Shown one piece after another: positions 43,630 through 56,195 of a DNA stretch of 64,000 nucleotides. This DNA comes from Acipenser ruthenus (Eukaryota; Chordata; Actinopteri; Acipenseriformes; Acipenseridae). The stretch is from positions 31,152,113 through 31,216,112 of the forward strand of contig NC_081201.1 in NCBI RefSeq assembly GCF_902713425.1. The letters are read 5' to 3'. The notes beneath the pieces are model-generated. The model was not told the DNA's origin. It was given only the letters and a program-made list of their open reading frames with translations, and made no database searches. Every line of letters begins with the position of its first letter. The stretch's first letter is position 1. Made by a program: the position numbers and the translations under genes.

Positions 43630-46240
43630 TATTTAGTATTTCCATAAAACGTCCTTATTTGCCAAATGAAAAGCAGTGGAAACCCCATCTGCTGGGTCAC
43701 CTACTGTGTAATGAAGTTAGTAATTGTTCTTACTGGCAATATGAGTTTTATTATATTTTCATGTTTAGTTTGATTAATTCTACTCTGTTTTATAACAGCT
43801 AAGTAAACCTCTGGTATTGAGTATGCATTGTCCTTCCTCACTCCAGACAGGTATGTGTTACTAGAGCTGCTACTGTCATTACAAACTGCTATTAGAAAAA
43901 CAAATTAAACACAATTTAGAATCACCAGAGCTTAGAACCACTTAGAACACTCGAAAAGCTCATAAAAAACAGTAACATTTAAAAACGTTAATTGGTTTGC
44001 TCTTTATAAAAAGTAAATCACATGAGTGAATTTAAGGCTGCAGCCAGTATCACAGCATCCAGGTTAATGTGCAACAGGAGAGACATATGAGACCTGACAT
44101 CTTAAAAGCGCTTGAAAGGAACATTTGTGTGTCAATGTAAATGCTGTGAAAAGTGAGAATTTACTGAAAGGGCCCATGAATATTTATGGTAATAAAGCTG
44201 CCCTATGTAGAGATTAATGTAGAACAGACAGTGCTACCCATTGCAATAAGAGCCCTGCTGTTATACCCTCTGTGGGGCCACATTCTCATCTAGTGGTGTG
44301 TCTTAGAGAGACAGACTGAGGAGGACAGTACACAGACTTGAGCAAAAGAAACAGGATAAAGATGTCAAATGTAATAGTTGCCTATGTGGCTAAAAACATC
44401 AAAACAGCAACAACTTGTGGTGGGATGAACAAGGTTTTTTATGCTTGATTATTGGATGTCAAAACAGTAACACAGTAAAGTTATAATGTAGCCCACTGAA
44501 CCAGCTTGCAAAGTAAGTAGCATAGGTATAGGTTTTTTGTGCATAAACTTGCTACTGTGCATTTGTTAAAAGAAAGAAAAAAAGAAAGGAAGATGGATGA
44601 GTAAATCTATTTTTAATTCATGTCCCATGTGGTGTTGATCAATTTCAACTCGTCAGTTTATTCACATGATGTAATTAATGTAAGTTCTACCATCTGCTAG
44701 TCTAACAGAAATGAAAAATGTACATTCATCCCAAAATATCTCTACTTTTTGAGTCAGGAATGGGACAATTCTGAGTGTTATGGCTAAGGAATAATGTGAA
44801 ATGATCTAAACAAGAAGAATGCCATGTCATTGCATGGAGTGATGCAGAGGTGTGAATCCCAAGAAGTCCAAATACTGGCGATATTTTAAAAAGTTACAAT
44901 AAATGGTGCAAGGTTTGTGTTGTCATACAGTCTTCTCTTTCTGTGCTTCAGTTCCTTATCTACAGCATGTTGTAAATAGAGAGAAACAGTGGCCTTCCTG
45001 CTGCTGTACCCAGAAAGCCAATCTTTGGGGTCCTCCCTACACTGCCACGCCAGCATGTCTTTCAGTAACAATAGATAAGGCTGAAAGACTTGTTGTGTTG
45101 TTAATAAAGGCAGTCTTTTTGAACACAGGCACTGTTTTTTCTCACAAAGGGGGTTCATTTAAAGTAATTGTCCCTACCAGGTGGTAAAAAACAAAAGCAT
45201 AATTAAACATTAGAAAAAAGAACGACGAATGCCAAAAACACATTAAACAGTACATTTATGAAGCCAACGGGCAGCAGTAGCAATCGCTCAGAAGGCTAAC
45301 ACACCTGGTAGGTGGACGAGCATCTCCTATTGCTATTATTTCTCCCTGTCCTCTGCAATACCCATGCCACTATCTCCTCTGCCAGCTCTGTCCAATTACC
45401 AAGCCCTCCTGAGGCCTCTAGTCTGCACTGTCCAAGGGCACCACTTTATGCCTGGTTTTAACATCCCAGTCGCTCTTAATAAATAGCAGAGCCACCCAGC
45501 AGCCTAATTAAACAGGAATAAAGCAACTGGGAAAGAGGGAGTAATTACACATCTTTTATTGCTTTTCAGTTAACATTTTTTTTAAAACAATTACATTAAC
45601 AGAGGTAAGAGTGATTATGCAGTTCACCCAAATGGGACAGCAGCTATTACACACTGGACTGGTCAAAACAGACTCAGGTTAACTACAGTAGCACCAGTAG
45701 ATTTTTACCCAAATGCACTTTTAGGGTGGTTTAAGTGTTATCCAGATAAATCAACCAGATAAATCAACCCAGACAGTTCTAATTACTATCGTTAGCAAGA
45801 ATACTGTTTAGTGTAGGTCGTGAGTGATTTCAGAATAGAGATCTACCCAGATTGAGAGGCAGTAAAATTCAAAAAAAAAAAGAAAAAAGAAAAAAGAAAA
45901 CCTTTGCTGGGTATTGGTTAAGATCTCACACTTATCAATTTTGAAAAATAAGCTTTCTTTGAGATGAAACACTCTGTTTTTCATAGTGGAGTCCTGGAAG
46001 AGATTACAGACAGAAGCTGTAGGGCAAAATCATCACATAACATTACATGCCAACGTCAATTAATTACATCACTGCAACTAATTGACAATACACAATACTG
46101 TAATTATAAATCTAATGTAAAGTCTGCTATTGAAAGTTGTACGCAACTGTCCTGTTGCTGAATAAACCAAAAGCTGCTGGCAATACTTCATTGCTCTTAT
46201 TGTATTACTTGTATTGTAACGCTTGAAATGTTTTTGCTAC
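43630..46240. other. Gene-poor stretch
   Basis: No supported gene or identified repeat apart from an A-rich (AAAAAAG)-type run near 45871-45900. Confidence 0.4.
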
Positions 46241-46305
46241 ACGATTGTAAGTCGCCCTGGATAAGGGCGTCTGCTAAGAAATAAATAATAATAATAATAA
46301 TAATT
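46241..46305 (+). mobile_element. SINE family 1, 3' tail only
   Basis: ATTGTAAGTCGCCCTGGATA followed by agggcgtctgctaagaaa and an (ATA)n tail. The 5' head and body are absent, as expected for 5' truncation during reverse transcription, or the tail belongs to a partner LINE. Confidence 0.75.
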
Positions 46306-47760
46306 GTGGTGAGTTTTCCTCCAATTCTCCACAGACATGTTCAATACACTATGAAATCCACACACTTGGTGCCCCATGTGTACTCATTTACACTGTGGAC
46401 CCCCCTTACCCTTCCAGGCTCTGTTTGACTGTCTGTTACTACTTAAAAATATCACACGGAATTAAAAACAATACATCTTTACAGAGACAAGCAACAGTCG
46501 ACTTCCAGCAATTAAAATAGTTTTGGCAATACCTTAGGTTCCCCATGAAGTTTGGTCCTGCCTATAGTCTCTGTAGTTTTTATCCACTGCAGTTTTTATC
46601 CTTTCTGGAGGTGTAAGACAAATTCATGCTAAAACTCCTTTTTGTTTTCTTCAGCTACTAAACGCCTTGAGCCAAACCACCTAGGAAGAAAATCCTTGCA
46701 CAAAACAAAGTGGACAGTGCAATACAGACACAGAGTTTCTCTCTGTAGGAGCCTGTCAAGCTGTATCAGGCAAACAAACAAGCATTCCATACCTCCACAT
46801 GTGCTGGTGGCTTCACAGCAGTTTTTTTTAGTTTATTTGTTTATTTATTTGGAGACTTGTTAGGTGTTGGGACTGTACAATACTATATCCATATCCACAA
46901 GCCCCCCCCCTCCCCACATCTCCTTCTGAATCTTTTTAGAGGTACCCGAGAATACTGTGGCTATTGACAAGTGATTGCTTAACATGCTGTCGTAGTCAGA
47001 AATCAGAGAAAGTAATTGCTTCTATTTGAGGAACTGGTGCCTTCATCATGCCCTCTGAAAGCCAGTTCTTGCTTGATAAGGTAAACAACAGAATCAATCA
47101 AGTGTTTAAGAACCTCATGATTTTTTTTACTTGCTCATTGTGATGTATTGTATCCTATGCTTCTGCTCATCCAGTTGAACATCAATATAGGTTTGTCCAA
47201 ATGTTTTGGGTGTTACAGTGGTTTGCAAGTGACTTTGGGAACGCTGCTGTTTTTGTGTTCACTTTGTTAGGCATCCCGACCCGGGTTCTGGCTACCCATA
47301 GTGTGAAACCACATACCCAGGTCATACCCTCAGGATGTGGGTACACATTTGACCCGGGTTGAGCGAGACAAAATGCATGACGTCCGTTCATAACCTGACG
47401 GAATAACAAACAGCCACGCCTGCGTGAAGGTTTCACTTCCGCAAGGAACATTTTTGTTGATTGAGACACACCATGAGCCAGATTGCAGTAGGGATTAGGA
47501 AAAATTTGCTCTAATCAACATTTGGGTCGATGGTTCAATCCAGAGAAGCTTGGATGGAAGCGTCGGTAACAAGCTGCTTCTGGGGCATTGGTTCAACCAA
47601 ATCAACTACGTTGTCTCCCTTGTTTAATGACATTTTAAAAAAATGTGTAAAAAGCAATTCCAAATATTACTTAGAAGTTCTCAGTATAATTCTCAATAAC
47701 AGTCTCTAATAAGCAATATCGTGTGAAATTCAGCTATTCTTACACCGCTTACCCTATCAT
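46306..47760. other. Gene-poor stretch with a CCCGGG-containing repeat
   Basis: No supported gene. GACCCGGGTT occurs twice in the same direction (47278-47287 and 47351-47360) with a degenerate inverted copy (TACCCAGGTC) between them. This may be part of an unidentified DNA transposon. Confidence 0.35.
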
Positions 47761-48123
47761 ATTTATGTCCTGCCTCTGCTCACTAATGATTGGACAGCTG
47801 CAAAACCAGGGCAGATCTTTGATTTCCCCATTGGTTAAACTCCCAGGACCTTCAACTGAAAAGGAGAATACCTTCAACGATTTATGTCCCGCCTCTGCTC
47901 ACTCATGATTGGATACCTGCATAACAAGGCGCAGATCTTTGACTCTTCCATTGGTTCAACTTTCTCAAGACCTTCAGCCGAGGCAGAGAATACTTTTAAC
48001 TGTTTATGTCCCGCCTCCACTCAATTATGATTGGACTGCCGCAAAGAAAATGCAGATCTTCTAGTGGTTGATCACATCGCAGGCCCTTCAGGAAAACATT
48101 AGAGTACGTTTTGCAGCATATAA
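47761..48123 (+). repeat. Tandem ~120-bp repeat with CCAAT boxes ending at a TATA box
   Basis: Three units start at 47762, 47881 and 48003 with TTTATGTCC(C/T)GCCTC, about 119-122 bases apart; the third is diverged at its end. Units 1 and 2 each carry two inverted CCAAT boxes (ATGATTGG and CCATTGGTT), and unit 3 carries one. A TATAA word at 48119-48123 follows about 85 bases after the last ATTGG. This is the layout of a polymerase II promoter with repeated enhancer units. No gene is recognised downstream. It may be a solitary LTR (repeated U3 units are common there) or the promoter of a non-coding RNA. I see no second copy in the window. Confidence 0.6.
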
Positions 48124-51100
48124 GCAAGCACTGTGAATGGACTGCTGTCGACGGTTTAGTTGGCGCTGTCTGGTCAGCAGAGAATACCTTGAAGGCCCTG
48201 ATGGCATGCCTCTGAATAATCCACTAACTTAATGTCAATCAACATTAAAATCCAAGGTATCTGTATTGTTTGGTGCAGGGATCACATGGTCAGTAAAGTA
48301 ATCCATATGGTACAGACAGAGCTAGATCACATGGTTCTACATACATCAGTACATACGTTATGTAACGTATGGGCCGGTATAATACATCTACATTAATAGT
48401 TATATACATAATTTAATGAAAAGGTTCCATACATTAACATAATATACTATTTATACACATACCCTTACTGGACTCACTCAGGCAAGTACCTTCAATCAAT
48501 ATTAAAGGATATAAATATCACATGATTGGAATATTATAAATTAACTTTACAGATTAAATTTATTTAAAAATGTAGAAAAGATTATTAAAATATGCATTCA
48601 AACCTGAGCAGGAATGCAGACTTCTTTCTTGAGGGGCTGTTTGATGGAATGGGACACATTTCGCAAATGAGCATTCAAACTTCAAATGGTGTTCTGCTTC
48701 AAAGTTAAACAGACCTGTCTGAGAATATATATTACATGGAAATCTGCAAGCCTAATTCTGGAAACTAGAGCAGCTATGTCAGTTTAAATTATTTAATTAT
48801 ATTCTATTGAAATGTTTTAAAAGATGCTGAACTTAGAGAAAAGGTGTGAATTTTCAACTTGTTTAAATGTTGCATACTGATATATTAAGCATCGTGATAT
48901 AAATACAAATAATCTACATTGATACAACTTTTAAAAGCTTTTTAAGATTCATTGTTCACATTTAATCTGTATACTGTATGGCAGTAACAGTGACAGCTGT
49001 TCTTGTACTTGTAGACTGCATGACAAAAACACAAACATGTAACCAAAAATAGCAATGTAAACTTCAAACAAATAAATACAGTTCATAAATGTGAAACTGG
49101 AGCTTAGAAGTGTTGAAACGGGTTGTTTAGCATGACACGTCTAATTTAAAGTACTTGAACTGCATGAAATTGTTGCATAGCTTGGTATAGCTTTGTAAGA
49201 ATGGTGTAGAGGCAGGGTGTCGAATTGAGTATCTCTAAAATAAATTTTAAAAACTGGAATTTCTTTTTTTTACACTTTTAACACCTTGGCAACAGATCAA
49301 CTTTAAAAGCATCCGGGTCCTGCTGCACAAGCAATTTTCTGTTTTTAAAGTAAGATTTGTTCTCTGTGTACCACAGAGCCTTGTTAATATGCAGAGCAGA
49401 GTGCCAGAACAATGGTTTAGAACGATGTGAAATATTTATAGCTGTGGGAGAGGAGGCTGTGTGAGGGAGGGCCAAGAGGAGGTGCTGTGAAGCTTGGGCA
49501 TAGAACACAAGACACTTCTAACGGACAGCTGCATTTCATCTGCCTTGCCTTCCAGCTGCCTTCTAGCAGCTTTTTAAGATCTACTTACCCTTCTCACTCT
49601 GCTCAGCCCTTAAATCCCAGTAGAACATTCTCTTCTCTTAAACTCTCAGTAATGCAGATTTTGCCTCCTGACAAAATTCCTAAGCATATGAAAAGACTCG
49701 GGGGACAAGTAATGGGAGATACACATACTTAACGGAGAGCCCTGGCTAGCTTGAAGTCCCAAGAAACCCAGGGTGTCATCAGCTCTTAGCATCAGAGAAT
49801 GAGACAGTTTGCACACTTGCAGACTCAGGAGCTAAGAGAAGCGCCAGTCAAGCAGACATTTTATGTAAAACTTTGAGGGTGACTTTTCCAAAGAAGAGGC
49901 TGACATTTCTTAATAGCATGTCTTTTTTTTTTTGGTTGCAAATTTTACCACCCCATTTACCAGGAATGTTCCTTCCAAAATCTCATGTATTTTCAAGGGA
50001 TTTAGAATCAATGTAATTGTGGAACTATGTGTTGTTGGGATTTAAAATGCATACTAGCCTATAAATAATGTCTTAAAGCTGCAGTTCCCCATTAACTAGT
50101 TCAACTTCATGTTCAAAGATGATTCTTCTGTAACTGCGTACATTCTTCCACCTCTTCAGAAACAAAACCTTGCAAAAAATGTTATTTGTTTGTCCCAGTT
50201 TTTATATAGATTTCAACTGCATTTTGAAGCAATTAAAATGTTGGAGCTGCAAAAATCCATATGGTTTTCAATTGCACTGCATTATAATTTATTATATACC
50301 AAGTGTCTTTAAACTATGTTGTACCTGAACAAAGTGCCCTGTCCCTGTCACCACTACTCTGCAATAGTAAGCTGGTTGCTGGATCTCACATCCAAACCTT
50401 GATTGACCCTTTCCAACAGCCAGTGTTCTTGCTTCTTCATCCAGTATGAGTGCAGCTCGCTTCAGGGCGGAAAGTGTGAGATCCTGGCCTACATTGTAAC
50501 GTCATCTGATTAAAAATGTATTTGAGAATCGAACTGTGCAGCTGCCTTGCTTCTTGAATTTAATAATTCAGTTGCTGAGTTTCCAGTATTGGGTATACAA
50601 GCATAGAAATAGCTCTTCCTGCTCCTGTAGGCTATATCCTTTCCACATTCTCAATCCCTGCCTTGTAGAGATTTGTTACTAAAAATATTAAGTTTTTAGC
50701 AGTGTCTATTAAAACATTTAAGACTACTTCAAATCTACTGTAAAGACTTCAAGAAGAACACAATTGCAATAATATTTATTAGTTCAACTGTTTTTCCTTC
50801 ATTGCTACATGCAGGTAATCATCTGTAATCAACTTGGCAGTTAGCATTACAGACTTTAAAAAAAGGTCAGATGTTGATCAAAAGCAAAGTAAAGAATACA
50901 ATTTAAATGGTCTTGTTTTGCAGATTTCAATAAAGAACCAGAGCTGGTTCAAAAATAAATACGTTACTCTGAAAAGTCGGGTGATTTATTAGTATTCTGT
51001 GAGCTCCTGAAAAATAAACGTGGACAAGGAACAAGCCTATGCTTAGCTATTGTTTTGGGATGACTGTTTGAACGATTGCTGGCACCAGGTTATTTTAGTA

Positions 51101-54083
51101 GCAAAGCTCATGGTAGCCTGGGTTCAGGCCAGAGTAAGTGGATTTGTCTGAGTGCTCAGAATGGCTCTATGAAAACGCTCTGCTGCCTTTCCAGTTCAGA
51201 CAAGCTGTGCAGCCACGGCCAGCACTCCACACCCAGCTGCTGGCATCAGATCCTTCATGACCCATTTTTATCATTATTGCTAATGCTCAGCAGTTTGGCA
51301 ATTTTTTTAAAGAATAATTTGCTGTTTAATTGAGCTCGGAAACAGCAATTTTATTCTCCCGGGGGGTGCTGATAGTTTATAGCTATACTGTAGTTAGGCT
51401 ACGAGTAAGGATATGCTTGATGTAAGTAGGAATTCTACTAATATTAAATTGCTTTGTCAAATGTTTTCTTTTGTTTTTGCATTATTTAACATTGATTTAC
51501 CATTACTTCCCCTATATTATGGATTTTATGAGTTCATTGTTTTGAGCTCAATAATGACAATATTGCTGAATTCAACAAACTTTCCCTCGCTCCCCCCTCC
51601 CTTCTCCAACTCTGCATCATCACTGTCTTGTGGGCTATGAGGTCTAATTGAATTGCCCTCTCTGCTGCTCACTTAAATTAATATGCACTTTAAGACAAGC
51701 AAAATGAGGGTACCACTTAAGCTCTGACCCAAGAATGACTGCAGCCATTGGAAAAGAATTAGCGTAAATGGATCGAACTGGAGGGGACTGATTCTATTTG
51801 TACTGTCTAATTAGTTTTCACGCTAGAAGCTGTGTCATCCTCTCTGTTACTTCTTATCACAGCTGCCAGGGTGTGAGTTTCTTTTTATAAACTTGTTTCT
51901 TACAGTTCCTTCTTACTTCCTTGAAGGCTGGAGAAGTCAATGAATTGTCTGGTATTCTACACATGCAGATAATGCTTTACTCAAACTGTGTAGAGCAGGG
52001 AGACTGCATTTTGATGGTCTAGGGCAATGTCTGGGAGTTTGGATTTATCATACCAGAGGAAGCAGATTGTTTTGTAACCCTCACTAGTGCAGAGTAGTCA
52101 CATGGTCAGCTATCTTTTATAGATTTCAAAGACTTATCAGACTTATCAGACAGGGTGAAAAAGATGAAAAATCTAAACGGTTACATTAGATCATGCATCA
52201 TTGTCTTTGTGTTACTCAGTCGTGCATAGATGCAATGTCAAGTAGATCCATGATAAATACAAAAACTTCTTATAAAGGACTAACAGATATGTTACAGTTT
52301 ATTACCCTGGGATATTAGAGGACTGAGCTGGGAATTGAGTTAGTCTATCTGCATAGTCCCTGTTTCTCCAAGTCTCCCTATGCAGAATGGTGACAATGAC
52401 AACCCTGGGCTGTGCAGTTCAGGGGATCTGAGAGGAGGATTCGTTCTGCCTTATTCTGGTTTATTCACCTGGATCGGTGAACCCACAGCTTATTTCTATT
52501 TCTCAAGAGGCCCTAAAGTCTGGTTGAATTTTAAATATTAAAGATCACACCAGCTTTTTGTTCTTTATAATCGCTGTGAAAAAAAAAAAACTATTTAAAA
52601 GCCTGATAGTCTTTGAAAATGTTTTTTTTTTTTTTTGCTGGAGCATATGGTGAAGTAACCCCATCGTATTTTGCAGCAGGTCACCATCCGAGATTGTCAA
52701 CTTGTCTCAAGTGAAAATCAAACCAAACTGGGATGGCTCACCCAACACTCAAGCAGCCAGCAGTGCTTTTAGGTGAGCCACTGGGGGGCTTTTATTTACA
52801 TGTTTCTTTTAGTTTTTCTAAAAAAGGTTTATAAACTAAATATTATACACTAAAGGTACCCTCCTGTATCTCCTGTACCTCCTGTTCTTATCAGTCTGTC
52901 TTCCTGCTCTTTCTGCTTATAAATAATCTTAACTGTGGCATTCCTAAATTATTAAAATGAGCAGGGTTATTGCATTTTTCAAAGGGATATTTTCAAACAG
53001 GAGCTTTAAAAATTTGTTGCTGTTGCACCATCTAAAAGACACTTTGTTTGAATGTGCAGCACAAGCTGTAACAGGGGAAATATGTGATTTCATACTCTGA
53101 TTTCAGAGGCGAAGTACTGAGCTGGTTCACAAATGATCTCTCTCTGCAGAATGTTGGTGGTACAATTAACAAATGCAGGGACCAGGCCTGACTGCACGCC
53201 TGTGAACTCAGCCTTGAAAGCCCACATCTCACTCTCTCAATGCCTTTATACCGAATTTGATAAGGGATTGGAAGCCCTGTGCTAAAGTTCCAACAATACC
53301 CAGCCTCTGTTCTCTGGGTCAGTGAGACTGTCAAGGGCTTACTGCTACCAGCATACCAAAGGAGTGATTAAGTAAGGCCCTTGGATTAATTACAGGGATT
53401 TTGTGTTCGGATCACTTCCGAGATTTGCAGTACTGTGCTATACTGTGTAGTGAGTTACAAATGTTTGGTAAAAGGTTAAAAACACTTTTTTTGTATTTTT
53501 AAAAAATCTACTTATTTCTTACCTCCAGGTTGCCCTGAGCAGAAACACAAAATCTCTACTAGATCTGAAGAGAAATCCCCTGATCTGACTATACTTGGGT
53601 GAATCCTCATGGGTTCCTCGGTCGTTGAAGTAGCACAGTGGTATTGGTGACATACTATATAATCACATAACAGGATAGCGCTATAACCCAGTTTGAAAGT
53701 GGCTAAAAGAGAGTCTGACATAGACTGGTGAAAAAGCACCCACATGTGCAAACTTATTCAAGCGTTAACACAACAAAGGCAGACGCGCCCAACAGTTACC
53801 CCTGAATAATATAAAGCACACATTTTAAACAATTAACTGTAAACACATCGAAAAAATATAAAAAAAATGTACCATGTTAAATGTTTTTTTTCCCCCAAAA
53901 AAGGTTTCAGATTCCTACATATTAATTTAGAAAAATTAAAATTACACAAACTATTCCTAATACATTCACAAATTCCAGAAAAGAATGAAAAGGGTTTCAT
54001 AGATGGTAGCTTTCTTTAACTAATTTCACAAGCGATTCAGTGGAGTGCTTCATTTCATTACAATGTTTCAAACTCCTACATGC
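48124..54083. other. Gene-poor stretch
   Basis: No supported gene. T-runs or A-runs occur near 49921, 52579 and 52622. The interval 51230-51700 has several TAAT-core clusters and low repeat content, a possible conserved non-coding element. Short ORFs at 53032-53334 and 53512-53751 (minus) are not recognised. Confidence 0.4.
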
Positions 54084-54625
54084 TCAGGAAATTGGCCCCA
54101 TTCCATCGTGGATATCTCGTCTGAGGAAACACTGAAAATCTCGGACATGTCCATTTTCAGTTCTAGGATCTCCCTTTACAATTCTAGAGCAGCCACCTAA
54201 ACTCTCCACTGCTTCCATACAGTAGCCTCTGACTATCTTTGGGTCACTACTTGTTGCATATGCATTAAAGACAGATTTTTTTTCTAGAGAATCCATCAAT
54301 GCATCCATTTATGCAAATAACAAAAGGTTTTAATGTATCATATGAATCCAAATACCAAATGTAGTTGGGTCCCTTGGCAAAGTAATTGCATTGGTGAAGA
54401 CGTCTTGCTTTTCTGAGCTTGACACCGCTTGGATCAAGTTCTAACAAAATTAAACAGACTACTTCTTTTTTTACATGCAGACCATTTTGCAATTTGCATA
54501 CATCCATCTGTATCCATTGAGTTGGCCTGAAGTTTGAAGCTGCGAATGGATAAAATTGATAGCCTCATCAATTTCTGTATCCATTTCTGCGAAATAGTAT
54601 TCTGGATTTCAAAATACGTTTTCAC
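54084..54625 (-). mobile_element. Fossil of an integrase-core element
   Basis: The minus strand shows segments typical of an integrase (rve-type) catalytic core found in eukaryotic mobile elements: GPNYIWYLDSYDTLKPF, then INGCIDGFSRK, and later VESLGGCSRIVKGD with TENGH. The proteins I recall with this pattern are annotated in fish and cnidarians as integrase core domain-containing, and belong to IS3EU- or Ginger-like elements; a virus-like origin is not excluded. The copy is broken, with at least a few breaks, and its ends were not found. It looks old. Confidence 0.65.
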
Positions 54626-54825
54626 TTATCACATACCCATGATGGGTGTAGAGTACAGAGACTATGTCTTTATATTTAAGCCAAAGGTGATTGATGGCTC
54701 AATAGCCATCAATGCGACTACTAGGTTACTGTCCTGTGCACTTGCTGTTCTGACCATGTGGTGTGACTACAGGAAATACGATCTCGTGAGCACGCAATGG
54801 CATCTTGTGAGCACAAGATAATATG

Positions 54826-54856
54826 TTATTTATTTATTTATTTATTTATTTATTTT
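54826..54856. repeat. (TTTA)n microsatellite
   Basis: About eight TTTA repeats next to the integrase-core relic. Confidence 0.95.
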
Positions 54857-55646
54857 ACCATGTCCCTTCAGGACTTCCGTATTAAAATAATTAAAAAAAA
54901 CTAAAAAAAAAACTTAAATTGCATCTCTGAGCCAGAAGAGGATCTGATCTATGAATACCATCCAGAATTACCCAGTCAGCAGTGTCCCAGCAAGCTGCTG
55001 CCCTGCTGACATAGACTATAATCATTTTCTGCTCCTGACAAGTTTTATTTCATTTTTCGTGCCTTGTAAACAGGATGGGTTATGATGATTGGCGCACAGA
55101 CAGGAAAGGGGTGTTGCTTCAACTTTCTGCTCTATTGCTTGCTCAGCATTTTTATGAGTCTTTTGTGAAGTTAGTAAGTGGTCAATAAATCACCAACGGA
55201 AGTAAACCAGCAGGATTATTATATCCATAACTTTAAAGGTTTGGCTCTTTTTACCTATAATATATACCAACAAAACAATCAGGGCTATTTAGATTTCTGT
55301 AGATTTGTAGATTTTTTTTTTATCTGGTATGAAATAAGACAAGCTTTCTTTTTTCTTGTTCAAGTATATATCTCTCCTGTATTGGGCACAGATATTGGGC
55401 TCCAAATGAGATCTTATCACCGGTCTCTGTAAATAGCAGACCACTGCACCGTGTGTTCCCACGGATTCTGACATGAAAACCCACATCTTCCAGCACATCG
55501 TCGGACAGCTGGCAAATCTTAAGGTTCTGCAAGACCTATGAGATAAGATACTTAATTTTTCCTTTATTGACTAGCATGCTTTCAGTCAGTAACGTGCCTT
55601 GACCCAGAAGACCCAGGGAGTGCAAGTGCAAACACATGACCCAAGA
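54857..55646. other. Gene-poor stretch
   Basis: No supported gene. Two overlapping short minus-strand ORFs near 55289-55532 are not recognised. Confidence 0.4.
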
Positions 55647-55874
55647 GCAGTGTGGAGTAGTGGTTAGGGCTCTGGACTCTTGACCGGAGGGTTGTGGGTT
55701 CAATCCCTAGTGGGGGACATTGCTGCTGTACCCTTGAGCAAGGTACTTTACCTAGATTGCTCCAGTAAAAACCCAACTGTATAAATGGGTAATTGTATGT
55801 AAAAATTAATGTGATATCTTGTAAGTCGCCCTGGATAAGGGCGTCTGCTAAGAAATAAATAATAATAATAAATA
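55647..55874 (+). mobile_element. tRNA-derived SINE, family 1, copy B (full length)
   Basis: Head GCAGTGTGGAGTAGTGGTTA, B-box-like GGGTTCAATCC, body with TTGAGCAAGGTACTTTACCT, and tail GTAAGTCGCCCTGGATAAGG, then gcgtctgctaagaaa and (ATA)n. It is the least altered of the family 1 copies here. Transcription would be by polymerase III from the internal A and B boxes. Confidence 0.9.
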
Positions 55875-56162
55875 AGGCATATAAACAGAGTTTTCTTTAA
55901 CCTAAAGTAGTACCAGATATCATATTTTAAAATTAAAATACATGTGTGCTATAACATGTGTTTCTTTCAAAACTGCACATTGGAGACCTGTGTAGTTAAT
56001 GGAAGTGCAAAATAGCTATGGTTTAAGGAATTATTTTGTTAGCTACAGTTACTTTAATGTATGCAAGTATGAGCTGTGACAGTGATGCCACTGAATGCTT
56101 TACTACTACATAGTAAGAAGTAAGAGTGAGCTTTATGTGTTGGTCTGTGTGTGTGTGTGTGT

Positions 56163-56195
<33 letters not shown>

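Noticed and set aside
47182-47469. 95-residue minus-strand ORF
   Set aside because: It overlaps the CCCGGG-containing repeat and shows no known domain, so I treat it as non-coding.
49921-49934. Short homopolymer T-runs in the gene-poor half
   Set aside because: Too common and short to call as features except where long.
53032-53751. Two short minus-strand ORFs (100 and 79 residues)
   Set aside because: No recognisable motif, no convincing splice links, and no conserved neighbour.
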